A stretch of 60,358 bases of DNA from a virus. How positions within the stretch are numbered: the first letter of the stretch is position 1; each line of letters opens with the position of its first letter. The DNA is taken from the IMG/VR virus record IMGVR_UViG_3300020439_001546, positions 1 to 60,358 of that record. One strand, written 5' to 3'. The notes under the pieces were generated by a model. That model was not told the DNA's origin, did not search any database, and saw only the letters and a list, made by a program, of their open reading frames with translations. Below are positions 50,955 to 57,619 of the stretch, piece by piece. Made by a program: the position numbers and the translations under genes.

Positions 50955-51449
50955 TTAATCACCTATGTATTCATGGGAGTAGCAGACACGAAGTGATAGC
51001 GACTCCTTCACCATATTATTATAGTTCTTTTTTCTATTTAGATTGTCTGGTCTAGCCTTACCGTTTTTACTGGTTGGTCGCCAGACATCCTCTCTATTCC
51101 TGTACTCTCCTAGTTTTATATTTGCGGTTTTTGAAAAGAACCTTTTATCTTCTAATCTTAGAATTTTACCTATACACTCCGACATCCTGTTGCCGATACC
51201 CATACCCTGATAGTCGGAGAGGACAACAAGTCTATGTTCTCGCCAAGCGTTCTTTAAAGAACCACTAGGCATAGCTAAAACTGAATTAAACGCTACGGGA
51301 TTTCCCCATAGATACGCAACCCAACATCTAGCCGCTTTGTTCAGTGAGTCTCCTAAATAGTGATGCTTTTTAAATAATGCCCAGTATCTTTCCTTTAAGT
51401 CTTTTGGTATTTCGTATACTTCTAATTCTATGGCTGGTCTTTTGAACAT
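50955..51449 (-). CDS. GNAT-type acetyltransferase-like protein paired with ABC-ATPase
   Basis: A 164-residue protein. LYEIPKDLKERYWALFKKHHYLG-type start, then CWVAYLWGNPVAFNSVLAMP, HRLVVLSDYQGMGIGNRMSECIGKIL with the RxxGxG acetyl-CoA loop (QGMGIG). The C-terminal part (SKNGKARPDNLNRKK) is basic. The next gene upstream (one-base overlap) encodes an ABC-type ATPase. Together they look like a split version of the ABC-ATPase fused to predicted acetyltransferase family (COG2401-type). Mu Mom is also a GNAT-related DNA modifier, so a nucleic-acid substrate is possible (inference). Confidence 0.75.
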   Translation of the reverse strand: MFKRPAIELEVYEIPKDLKERYWALFKKHHYLGDSLNKAARCWVAYLWGNPVAFNSVLAMPSGSLKNAWREHRLVVLSDYQGMGIGNRMSECIGKILRLEDKRFFSKTANIKLGEYRNREDVWRPTSKNGKARPDNLNRKKNYNNMVKESLSLRVCYSHEYIGD

Positions 51450-52066
51450 CAGAGTATTTCTATCCTCGCTACTTTTCTTAGTAACTGTCTTGGGTCGTCG
51501 TTTACAAAACGTTCTCCACTGTCGCAGTCAAAAACCCAATCGGGTTCTATCCATTCTACTATGTCTTTGTGGCAAGAAGATAAAACTACACCTGTAATGT
51601 CTTTACTTCTGATGTATTTACTTAGGGAGACTGAAAGGCTCTTGGCTGTCTCTCTGTTTACTTCAGATGTAAACTCGTCTAGTATCATACCAGTTCCTAG
51701 CTTTCTAGCTACAATGGCACGATATTTTTCGCCGTTACTAAGGACATGAAATGGCTTGCATAAGGTGGGTACTGATGCTAACCCACACGCAAATAGCTTT
51801 TCAATAGCTTCTTCTGGAGTTTCAAAATGTGAAACAATCGCCTTATTCTTTAACCAGATGTTTTGTTTGGCTGTCACCCTAAAATGATTATGTAATATTT
51901 GGGTTTTACCACTACCGCTAGCTCCCACAATCATCCCTATATTAAACTCTTTTGGGCAGGAGAAATCTGGTATCTCCGTAGTAATTGTTCCGTCAAACTC
52001 TAGGTCGAACGCTTGAGCTACTTTCTCGGTAAATTTATCCGGTTCTATACTGACAGTTAATTTCAT
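51449..52066 (-). CDS. ABC-type ATPase (soluble), partner of GNAT-like protein
   Basis: A 205-residue protein. FNIGMIVGASGSGKTQILHNHF has Walker A near 45. HVLSNGEKYRAIVARKLGTG is the ABC signature (LSNGE), followed by MILDEFTSEVNRETAKSL with Walker B and VVLSSCHKDIVEWI with the H-loop. There is no transmembrane or substrate-binding domain. It probably powers or gates the neighbouring acetyltransferase rather than transport. Promoter at 52093-52121 is 27 nt upstream. Confidence 0.85.
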   Translation of the reverse strand: MKLTVSIEPDKFTEKVAQAFDLEFDGTITTEIPDFSCPKEFNIGMIVGASGSGKTQILHNHFRVTAKQNIWLKNKAIVSHFETPEEAIEKLFACGLASVPTLCKPFHVLSNGEKYRAIVARKLGTGMILDEFTSEVNRETAKSLSVSLSKYIRSKDITGVVLSSCHKDIVEWIEPDWVFDCDSGERFVNDDPRQLLRKVARIEIL

Positions 52067-52092
52067 GCTTATCTCCTAATTTCGGCTATATT

Positions 52093-52121
52093 ATTATAGC
52101 TTAGTATCGTCTATTTGTCAA
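52093..52121 (-). promoter_or_regulatory. Consensus sigma70-type promoter
   Basis: Minus strand TTGACA, 17 nt (AATAGACGATACTAAGC), TATAAT: both hexamers perfect. ATAACC sits before the -35, a weak version of the AGAACC box. It drives the ABC-ATPase, GNAT and dipeptidase genes. Confidence 0.9.
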
Positions 52122-52125
52122 CAGG

Positions 52126-52299
52126 TTATTCTGTTTTTTTAGAAATGTTATTGGGTTTTTCGCAACCATGCTTCTCATAAGCCCAGATAGCTTCAGAAAG
52201 AAATTTTCTATTTACAATGTTACCCTGTTCGATATGTTTATTGATTCTGTCTGCTAGACATCTAAGCATATCATTGTCTATTGTTATACTTCTAAGCAT
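52126..52299 (-). CDS. Small protein, 57 aa
   Basis: ATG 52299 with GAGAGG upstream. Reads MLRSITIDNDMLRCLADRIN, then NIVNRKFLSEAIWAYEKHG and a basic tail. A helix-rich arrangement, perhaps ribbon-helix-helix-like (short beta start, then two helices). It ends just before the promoter at 52093. Function unknown. Confidence 0.6.
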   Translation of the reverse strand: MLRSITIDNDMLRCLADRINKHIEQGNIVNRKFLSEAIWAYEKHGCEKPNNISKKTE

Positions 52300-52312
52300 C
52301 TTTTACCCTCTC

Positions 52313-52762
52313 TCATTGTAGATAATTGCCTCCCTGTAGTTTGTTCAATATATTCTCTAGCGTTTCTGCTTGAAAGAGGTTTGATGAGGCAAAAGCCCTG
52401 ATTGATTGGTCAACCTCACGTTGGTCTTTTTCGATTTGCTCAAAGGTGTGAGGAACATCATCATCCTCAATGACATCTTCCGATAAAAGCATACCTGATA
52501 TTGCTGACCTACTAGGCGGCTTGACTTCCCTCCCTTCCATTAGATTTAATATTTGAATCATGAGGTCGGCATTGTATGAGTCGGTGGCAGCGGCAATTCC
52601 CAAACTGTGAATTTGCTTTGTATTCCAATCTACAATTCTTTCCAATTCGTCTTCGTGATCGTCAGAAGCTGTCCATTGACCAGCGTAATAAGAGCCAAAG
52701 ATAAATGACCAATAGATAATCCAACCAAAAATAATTTGTGCTATTGTATAGTTATGTTTCAT
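52313..52762 (-). CDS. Membrane-anchored hypothetical protein
   Basis: A 149-residue protein with an N-terminal membrane helix (IAQIIFGWIIYWSFIFGSYYAG) and an acidic, helical cytoplasmic or periplasmic part (DQREVDQSIRAFASSNLFQAETLENILNKL). It follows a two-helix membrane protein gene with no gap. Function unknown. Confidence 0.55.
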   Translation of the reverse strand: MKHNYTIAQIIFGWIIYWSFIFGSYYAGQWTASDDHEDELERIVDWNTKQIHSLGIAAATDSYNADLMIQILNLMEGREVKPPSRSAISGMLLSEDVIEDDDVPHTFEQIEKDQREVDQSIRAFASSNLFQAETLENILNKLQGGNYLQ

Positions 52763-53002
52763 TTATTTCTCCTGATGTTTTGTTGGCCTGTTAGACCATC
52801 CAAACAAGTGACACGATAAAAATCCAGCAGTAAATCCTGCGAGAAAAGTTCTGTTTGTATGAGCATCACCAATACCTAGCCATGTGTGAATGGAATTGGA
52901 CAGGGTATATTCTGTTCCGACAAAAAGAAATACCAATATATCGGCAACTGTCCAGATCAATGCGGTCATCAAAATAATTCCCGCTAGTAGGTTTTTACTC
53001 AT
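52763..53002 (-). CDS. Small membrane protein with two or three helices
   Basis: A 79-residue protein: LLAGIILMTALIWTVADILVFLFVG, then FLAGFTAGFLSCHLFGW. Start region shares an 18-nt repeat (AGGAGTTGACAAATGAGT) with the next gene upstream. Function unknown. Confidence 0.6.
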   Translation of the reverse strand: MSKNLLAGIILMTALIWTVADILVFLFVGTEYTLSNSIHTWLGIGDAHTNRTFLAGFTAGFLSCHLFGWSNRPTKHQEK

Positions 53003-53277
53003 TTGTCAACTCCTTCATCAGCTTCAACAACTTGGTCAAGCATTTTTTTAGCAACTAAAAGATCATTAGATGAGATACATTCAATAACCTGCCTAAGTAT
53101 CTCTCTTCTAAACTCTGGCTGAGTATTGATTCTCTCAGTAACGGTCAAATTAAATGATTTGCCTATTTGATCTACTGCGTTATAAACAATGTTAGCCAGT
53201 TTTCTCTTTAAAGCCTTGATTTCATCCTGTAAATCTTTGACTCGAAATTCGAGATCTCTTACTCTTGCGTCACTCAT
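52999..53277 (-). CDS. Coiled-coil protein, 92 aa
   Basis: DLEFRVKDLQDEIKALKRKLANIVYNAVDQIG suggests an N-terminal coiled coil; the rest is helical and acidic, ending VVEADEGVDK. ATGA overlap with the next gene. Function unknown. Confidence 0.6.
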   Translation of the reverse strand: MSDARVRDLEFRVKDLQDEIKALKRKLANIVYNAVDQIGKSFNLTVTERINTQPEFRREILRQVIECISSNDLLVAKKMLDQVVEADEGVDK

Positions 53278-53287
53278 TTGTCAACTC

Positions 53288-54214
53288 CTAATATCCCATA
53301 CTTAATTCTTGTGCTTGTTGTGTAAGTTCGACACCCGCTAAAGCACGAATCGCTGCGTCTTTGGACTTGAGTTCTATGTCCCAATCGTACTGGTCACTAC
53401 ATGGCCTGTCTGTTGGCATGTCTGCATGACTGCGTGGGTTGGTCTTATCAGGATGCGACTCGCTGTAATGAAACAGAGGTCGAACATTCCAAGTGGCAGC
53501 ACACTGGTGCATACAAGCGTCTGAGTCTGTCTCTGATGGATTGCACTTGTCGTGCAGGTTGTCAAAGGTAATAGGTAAACGGAAATACTTGAGTAGATTG
53601 TCTACGTTCCAGCAACCTTTGTCCTCGTTCTCTAAAACCAGTCGGCTAGTCACAGCCTGACTGCACTGGTTTAGGCGAGACATGAAGCGAGCGGCGATGT
53701 CAGCAAGGTCGCCCTTGGTACAGTTGACATGGATATTCATAGGATTGTAATAGCTACGCTCACAACCTAGCTGATCCATAACCCAGCCGTGGTGGTTGAG
53801 TTCTAGGATGGTCTTGTCTACTGATGCTTGGTTCTCACTAGCAAGCACATTGAATTGATCTGGGTGTGCAGATAGACGCACATCCCAGAAGTTGTTGTTT
53901 TCCCATGCGGTATCGTTAAAGGTCTGCATAATAGCTTCATACTGAGGTACGTCTGAGATGTCATAGCCGAACTCAGGATGCGTCAGGACAGGAAACAGGT
54001 TGCTTGACACACGATAACCCCATCGGTTCTCCCAGCAGTGCAAGATAGCAAGTCTTGTAACCTGCACGTTATTAAGCCAGCGTGAGCCTAGCTCGTTTAG
54101 TGCGTGAGAGATACTGAACCTGCTACACAGGTCGTTATAACGCTTCCATGTCATGGTCTGGAAGGAGTGGCCTTGTGCTTTGAGTTCGTTACTGATACAA
54201 CATAAATTATACAT
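53288..54214 (-). CDS. uvsE: UV-damage endonuclease (UvdE/UvsE family)
   Basis: A 308-residue protein. The N-terminus YNLCCISNELKAQG, then RLSAHPDQFNVLAS near 115, ILELNHHGWVM, LVLENEDK near 195, ITFDNLHDKC and LFHYSESHP, match UVDE TIM-barrel metal sites. It nicks DNA 5' of UV photoproducts and other lesions. GC content and codon use look higher than in its neighbours. A consensus promoter lies upstream at 54249-54277. Confidence 0.92.
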   Translation of the reverse strand: MYNLCCISNELKAQGHSFQTMTWKRYNDLCSRFSISHALNELGSRWLNNVQVTRLAILHCWENRWGYRVSSNLFPVLTHPEFGYDISDVPQYEAIMQTFNDTAWENNNFWDVRLSAHPDQFNVLASENQASVDKTILELNHHGWVMDQLGCERSYYNPMNIHVNCTKGDLADIAARFMSRLNQCSQAVTSRLVLENEDKGCWNVDNLLKYFRLPITFDNLHDKCNPSETDSDACMHQCAATWNVRPLFHYSESHPDKTNPRSHADMPTDRPCSDQYDWDIELKSKDAAIRALAGVELTQQAQELSMGY

Positions 54215-54248
54215 ACTTGTCTCCTGTCAAATGGTTAATCGTCACTGT

Positions 54249-54291
54249 ATTATAGTATACCTATCGGTAGATGTCAATAGGTATCTTTAGA
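54249..54291 (-). promoter_or_regulatory. Consensus sigma70-type promoter with TCTAAAGA box
   Basis: Minus strand TCTAAAGA, 6 nt, TTGACA, 17 nt (TCTACCGATAGGTATAC), TATAAT: perfect hexamers. It drives the UV-damage endonuclease gene. Confidence 0.9.
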
Positions 54292-54327
54292 TTATTTTAA
54301 ATATTTCCGTACCGACTCCACATTATA

Positions 54328-54440
54328 CCTATGAAGAACTTTAAAAGCCCTCGGTGGGTATAAGTAGTGTTAGTAAGCAGTATGGTCTTCTATGCTAGTG
54401 GATTCTCAATACTAATTTCGCAACTATGCTTCTTCATAGG
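54328..54440. repeat. Long-range 11-bp inverted repeat enclosing ~91 nt
   Basis: cctatgaagaa at 54328-54338 pairs with ttcttcatagg at 54430-54440. Such an exact pair within ~100 nt is rare by chance and suggests a structured RNA or a transcript-end domain after the tRNAs. No protein coding is convincing inside it. Confidence 0.5.
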
Positions 54441-54615
54441 ACTTGGTTGACAGTGGTGGGTCATTGCCAAGATTTAATTTTTGCCATACCTCGGAACGGT
54501 CGGACGCTCTCCAGTAACTTACTCTCTTACAACGGGTCAGGAACGCAAGACTGCACCCAGTTACGTCTTTATACAATTTTTTGCAAGCCGATGATACTGA
54601 ACTACCATTATCATC
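54424..54615 (-). CDS. Possible small protein, 63 aa, or part of a structured RNA
   Basis: A frame from ATG 54615 to TAG 54424 reads MIMVVSVSSACKKLYKD..., then VSYWRASDRSEVWQKLNLG and STKSYEEA. It starts 18 nt after tRNA-Leu without a Shine-Dalgarno site. The same frame continues past the stop as a readable but stop-riddled tail (...YLYPPRAFKVLHRYN...) as far as about 54300, which may indicate a decayed gene. Weak call. Confidence 0.3.
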   Translation of the reverse strand, partial: DDNGSSVSSACKKLYKDVTGCSLAFLTRCKRVSYWRASDRSEVWQKLNLGNDPPLSTKSYEEA

Positions 54616-54632
54616 TAATCATAATTATTAAT

Positions 54633-54716
54633 CTCGATGGAGGGGATCGAACCCTCACTCCCAATATGGGAACCGGATTTTAAGTCCGATGCGTCTGCCT
54701 ATTCCGCCACATCGAG
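54633..54716 (-). tRNA. tRNA-Leu (anticodon TAA)
   Basis: Acceptor CTCGATG / CATCGAG, D-arm with GGCGGAATAGGCAGACGC, anticodon loop CTTAAAA around TAA, a long variable arm (class II) and T-loop TTCGATC. It reads UUA codons. Confidence 0.93.
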
Positions 54717-54721
54717 TATAG

Positions 54722-54793
54722 TATTCCCACAGGGAATCGAACCCCGATCTACGGTTTAGAAGACCGTTGCTTTATCCGTTAAGCTATGGGAAC
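54722..54793 (-). tRNA. tRNA-Arg (anticodon TCT)
   Basis: Acceptor GTTCCCA / TGGGAAT, D-arm AGCTTAACGGAT, anticodon loop CTTCTAA, T-arm with GGTTCGATTCC. It reads AGA. CCA is not encoded. Confidence 0.93.
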
Positions 54794-54798
54794 ATAAG

Positions 54799-54871
54799 TC
54801 CGGTAGGGTGGAATCGAACCACCGACTCCCGCTTTATAAGAACGACGCTCTAACCCCTGAGCTACTACCGG
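54799..54871 (-). tRNA. tRNA-Ile (anticodon TAT)
   Basis: Acceptor CCGGTAG / CTACCGG, D-stem GCTC, anticodon loop CTTATAA with TAT, T-arm GGTGG TTCGATT CCACC. It reads AUA. The leader from 54872 to ~54955 has a weak stem GTTGC/GCAAC and no gene. Confidence 0.9.
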
Positions 54872-54961
54872 ATGATGAGGTTAATCGCCCTGATGATTCT
54901 CAGCCCGTTGCACCTTTAAGCAACCGAACACTTAGTGAGAACAGCGGTGTCTCCAACAATT

Positions 54962-55003
54962 ATTATATTCAATCTTTCGGTATTTGTCAACCGGTTCTTT
55001 AGA
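54962..55003 (-). promoter_or_regulatory. Consensus sigma70-type promoter with TCTAAAGA box for tRNA genes
   Basis: Minus strand TCTAAAGA, 5 nt, TTGACA, 17 nt (AATACCGAAAGATTGAA), TATAAT: perfect hexamers. It fires into the tRNA-Ile/Arg/Leu array. The tmRNA terminator is 10 nt upstream. Confidence 0.92.
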
Positions 55004-55012
55004 TAATTAGAT

Positions 55013-55045
55013 AAAAAAAGCCAGCTTTGGTAACAAGGTGCTGGC
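55013..55045 (-). terminator. Rho-independent terminator of the tRNA-Glu/tmRNA transcript
   Basis: Minus-strand stem GCCAGC / GCTGGC with a 14-nt loop followed by TTTTTTT. Confidence 0.93.
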
Positions 55046-55291
55046 AAGACCCCGTGACCTACGAATAGGTCAGTCGGCCACCTAAGCGGCCATTGCGTAA
55101 TTCTCTACGCCATTTAAAGTTGTGATAGATTTTTAACGTAGCCCTTCTATCAACTACGACATGCAGTCATTACATCCACAACCAGTCGAACCCAGATCGC
55201 CCCCGTAGTTTGGTAAGTGGAGGCGGGGAGAATCGAACTCCCGTCCTGCATTGATTCAGCAATAACATCTACATGCTTATGCCCGAAGGCA
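55046..55291 (-). ncRNA. ssrA: Circularly permuted two-piece tmRNA
   Basis: Transcribed order is permuted. First comes the acceptor piece (to 55218) with AAGCATGTAG, T-arm GGGAG TTCGATT CTCCC, acceptor strand CGCCTCC and discriminator A at 55218. Then a 13-nt spacer (55205-55217). Then the 5' piece begins GGGGGCG at 55204, with GGGTTCGAC (TTCGAC hallmark). GGGGGCG pairs with CGCCTCC over 7 bp. A P2-like 8-bp helix joins 55159-55166 to 55269-55276. The tag frame ends in NGVENYAMAA (55114-55082), close to the E. coli tag end NYALAA. A TTCG hairpin (55280-55291) precedes the acceptor piece; another (55056-55071) and the terminator follow. Exact mature ends are not known. Confidence 0.88.
55082..55114 (-). 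other. tmRNA tag-peptide reading frame (C-terminal part)
   Basis: Codons AAT GGC GTA GAG AAT TAC GCA ATG GCC GCT TAG give NGVENYAMAA-stop. The C-terminal AA fits protease recognition of tmRNA tags. The resume codon is unclear; a TAA at 55133-55135 limits the tag to at most 16 residues. Confidence 0.8.
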
Positions 55292-55292
55292 G

Positions 55293-55365
55293 TACCCCGT
55301 AGGAGAATTGAACTCCTGTCTTCAGGATGAAAACCTGATGTCCTAGTCCACTAGACGAACGGGGC
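55293..55365 (-). tRNA. tRNA-Glu (anticodon TTC)
   Basis: Acceptor GCCCCGT / ACGGGGT, D-arm GTCTAGTGGACTAGGAC, anticodon loop TTTTCAT with TTC, T-arm AGGAG TTCAATT CTCCT. It reads GAA. It sits one nt before the tmRNA in the same transcript and may be cut from it by host enzymes. Confidence 0.93.
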
Positions 55366-55372
55366 GGTGATA

Positions 55373-55480
55373 CTACAATACTGTCTTATAGATCACAATT
55401 AACATTGATAAACTAATTCCAGATAGAAAGCCTAATGTGTAATCCTTCACACCTAGCTTAGTCCCAATATCCTTTACCAT
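55373..55480 (-). CDS. Tiny membrane protein, 35 aa
   Basis: MVKDIGTKLGVKDYT..., then a membrane helix (GFLSGISLSMLIVIYKTVL). Starts 3 nt after the stop of the upstream gene. Similar mini membrane proteins abound in this window. Function unknown. Confidence 0.6.
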   Translation of the reverse strand: MVKDIGTKLGVKDYTLGFLSGISLSMLIVIYKTVL

Positions 55481-55483
55481 AGA

Positions 55484-55930
55484 TTAAAATTTCCTCTCAA
55501 AAAAAACAATAGTATCTTTTACCTCTGGTTCAAATGGAACCGGAATAAACTGAATGTCATCTGCTGGCACACCCAGATCAATCTCTGGTGCTTTCAGGTC
55601 TTGCGAACGCACACCCCGTGGCGTTGGCTTAACCTCATGCCAGTGACCACGATACCAGCGGTAATGACGCATCTGAGGTAGTCTCAGGTGAGTTTTAAAC
55701 GGTGCTTTGATAATATCTCCCGTACCCTTCAAGACAGTTCCTACGCCATCTACGGCCTTCTCAGTAGCCTCTTTACAGTAACATCCAACTCCACGAATAA
55801 CATCGACTGGTCGCAACACTTTGAATGTTGTGTAAGGACGACCTTTGTGGTGGCCTTCGTGAGCATCGGCTGTAGTTACACACCCAAGCGAAGATGCAAT
55901 CAACATAGCCGTAACAAATAAACCTTTCAT
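55484..55930 (-). CDS. Exported protein with His-rich mature start
   Basis: A 148-residue protein with a Sec signal (LFVTAMLIASSLGCVTTADA), then HEGHHKGRP (His-rich, possible metal ligand), VGCYCKEAT, a glycine-rich middle (GVGTVLKGTGDIIK), and MRHYRWYRGHWHEVKP. SSLGC might be a non-canonical lipobox. Function unknown, likely periplasmic or virion exterior. Confidence 0.6.
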   Translation of the reverse strand: MKGLFVTAMLIASSLGCVTTADAHEGHHKGRPYTTFKVLRPVDVIRGVGCYCKEATEKAVDGVGTVLKGTGDIIKAPFKTHLRLPQMRHYRWYRGHWHEVKPTPRGVRSQDLKAPEIDLGVPADDIQFIPVPFEPEVKDTIVFFERKF

Positions 55931-55945
55931 AGTTTTCCTCCAAAG

Positions 55946-56017
55946 TTAAATAAAAAGTAGTGCCACTATAACAACAGTAAGCACAATTCCGTAAATTACA
56001 TTCCTAATATTTTTCAT
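55946..56017 (-). CDS. Tiny membrane peptide, 23 aa
   Basis: MKNIRNVIYGIVLTVVIVAL: a single membrane helix. ATG 56017 overlaps the upstream stop as ATGA, which supports translation. Holin- or antiholin-like size; function unknown. Confidence 0.5.
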   Translation of the reverse strand: MKNIRNVIYGIVLTVVIVALLFI

Positions 56018-56406
56018 GCCAACCCTTTATAAAAATCTAACACGAGAAAAAAAGGTAGCCCAAAATCTCGTTCCCAAAAGTTTCTCATGTCATTGACATA
56101 AAAAGTTAAAAAATAAAACAATGCGAACTGGAATAAGAACACAGGATAGATGACAAATTTGTACTTCGTTTTTATCATCGCCAACATTAGCACTACTGCT
56201 AAGATTGTCCCCACGCTTTTAATTTCTACCAGACCCGCAACTCCATGCTCCTGAATAATTTTTGATGCAAAAGGATTTCTTTCGTCAACAGGTAATGAGG
56301 TAAAGAATACAACATTCAACACGTTATCGTATACTGAGATCAAACCTGAAAGAAAAGTTAATACCGCTAGTGTAAACTTATTGCTGAAGAAATTTTTAAT
56401 ACCCAT
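56014..56406 (-). CDS. Multi-span membrane protein
   Basis: A 130-residue protein with about four helices (FTLAVLTFLSGLISVY, ILAVVLMLAMI, FVIYPVFLFQFALFYFLTFYV, and a C-terminal amphipathic end). The DERNPFASKII segment in the middle is polar. Transporter- or holin-like but not recognised. Confidence 0.55.
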   Translation of the reverse strand: MGIKNFFSNKFTLAVLTFLSGLISVYDNVLNVVFFTSLPVDERNPFASKIIQEHGVAGLVEIKSVGTILAVVLMLAMIKTKYKFVIYPVFLFQFALFYFLTFYVNDMRNFWERDFGLPFFLVLDFYKGLA

Positions 56407-56470
56407 TTATAGTGACCTAAAAGAGTTGAGGTGAGTCCTATTCTCTCCATCGTTCACTATAATATACACT

Positions 56471-56635
56471 TTATTCTTCTTCAGACCAATCAAACTCCTC
56501 TAATTCTTCATCACTATAGCTTGCGGGCATCTCATCCTCGTCGATATAGTGATATGGGTCATAATCATCGCCAGTCCTTAGCATAATTTCGTCCAAGTAT
56601 TCGCCGTAAAAGGCTCTTACCATCAAGTCAAACAT
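56471..56635 (-). CDS. Small acidic protein, 54 aa
   Basis: MFDLMVRAFYGEYLDEIMLR, then YDPYHYIDEDEMP and EELEEFDWSEEE: very acidic tail. ATG 56635 with AAGGA upstream. Acidic phage proteins of this type can be DNA mimics, but that is only a guess. Confidence 0.55.
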   Translation of the reverse strand: MFDLMVRAFYGEYLDEIMLRTGDDYDPYHYIDEDEMPASYSDEELEEFDWSEEE

Positions 56636-56702
56636 AACAAATCCTTAGAAAAAGAAAGGGGAGCAGGGCGAACCATACTCCCCATGATCTAACCAACCAC
56701 GA

Positions 56703-57524
56703 TTAGAAATCTACTCCTGATTCGTAATAGTCGTCCTCGTACTCATCCTCCATGTACACTTCTTCTTCGAGTTGCTCACGGGCAATGGCAACCACAGTGT
56801 ACTTGCTGACTCGCATCTTAGAGTAATTGCAGTCAGTTGGTACGCTAACGATGTCAGCAGGGTCGAACTTGACAAGCAGAACAACGCCGTCATTGCCAGC
56901 CCAGTCATTGGCGTACTCGTAAGTACCCACATGCAGACCAGCGGCACAACCCTCGTTGCAGTTGTCGCTAACCTTACGTCGATTCATACTGCACTCGTCA
57001 CCGATGTTATTACGGAATGAAGTACCAGTGTACCTGTCAACGTGATCGCCAGCAGTAAGAGGACGACCGTTCTTGTCTGTGCGATCTTCACCTTGATAGA
57101 TGCTGACCCCTTTGTACCCAATTAACATTCCGTCATCGGAAATTGGCAGACCCTTGTGACTACACCATGTGTAGGACTCTTGTACAGCACGATTGCTGAC
57201 GTTCTGATAGAGGCGGTCTAGGTACGAGAGCATTGGCTTGTGATCCCAGCCGTTCTTGAGCATATTGATGATACGCTCGGTTGGCTGACTCGCTACCTGC
57301 TCGTCCTCGTAATACAGGAACCCGTCACGGAATTCAAAGTTACCTTCTGACCAGTTCTCGATAACCGTACCAGTGTTGAACAGAGTTACAAACTCGTTCT
57401 CGTCACCAGCCATAACACACTCGCACAACCCGTTATACTCTGGGTGAGTATGGTCGTACTGGAATGGCTGACCTCCGAGTACAACTGTCCAATGATTGTC
57501 ATTTGATTTGATATGTGACAACAT
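56703..57524 (-). CDS. rIIB: rIIB-like protein
   Basis: A 273-residue protein. WCSHKGLPISDDGMLIGYKGVSIYQGEDRTDKNGRPL and CAAGLHVGTYEYANDWAGNDGVVLLVKFDPADIVSVPTDCNYSKMRVSKYTV match the conserved middle of T4 rIIB-type proteins. The C-terminus is acidic (EDEYEDDYYESGVDF). T4 rIIB acts with rIIA in exclusion of superinfecting or defence-related lysis. Higher GC content and codon use than neighbouring genes. Promoter at 57572-57599. Confidence 0.85.
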   Translation of the reverse strand: MLSHIKSNDNHWTVVLGGQPFQYDHTHPEYNGLCECVMAGDENEFVTLFNTGTVIENWSEGNFEFRDGFLYYEDEQVASQPTERIINMLKNGWDHKPMLSYLDRLYQNVSNRAVQESYTWCSHKGLPISDDGMLIGYKGVSIYQGEDRTDKNGRPLTAGDHVDRYTGTSFRNNIGDECSMNRRKVSDNCNEGCAAGLHVGTYEYANDWAGNDGVVLLVKFDPADIVSVPTDCNYSKMRVSKYTVVAIAREQLEEEVYMEDEYEDDYYESGVDF

Positions 57525-57571
57525 AATTCTAATCCCTTGCTAAAGTAAAGTAATGTGATTGGTTTCACTCT

Positions 57572-57613
57572 ATTATAGTATAGTTATCGTCAAAGTCAAG
57601 AGGGTTCTTTAGA
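57572..57613 (-). promoter_or_regulatory. Sigma70-type promoter with TCTAAAGA box
   Basis: Minus strand TCTAAAGA, 6 nt, TTGACT, 16 nt (TTGACGATAACTATAC), TATAAT. It drives rIIB. Confidence 0.88.
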
Positions 57614-57619
57614 TTTTTT

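Noticed and set aside
54426-54683. Plus-strand 85-codon frame
   Set aside because: It runs through tRNA-Leu and opposite to all other genes; no ribosome site.
54808-55002. Plus-strand 64-codon frame
   Set aside because: It lies over tRNA-Ile and the tRNA promoter; an artefact of the RNA genes.
55280-55291. TTCG hairpin as a terminator for tRNA-Glu
   Set aside because: No T-run follows, and the tmRNA continues directly; probably part of the tmRNA 5' end or a processing site.
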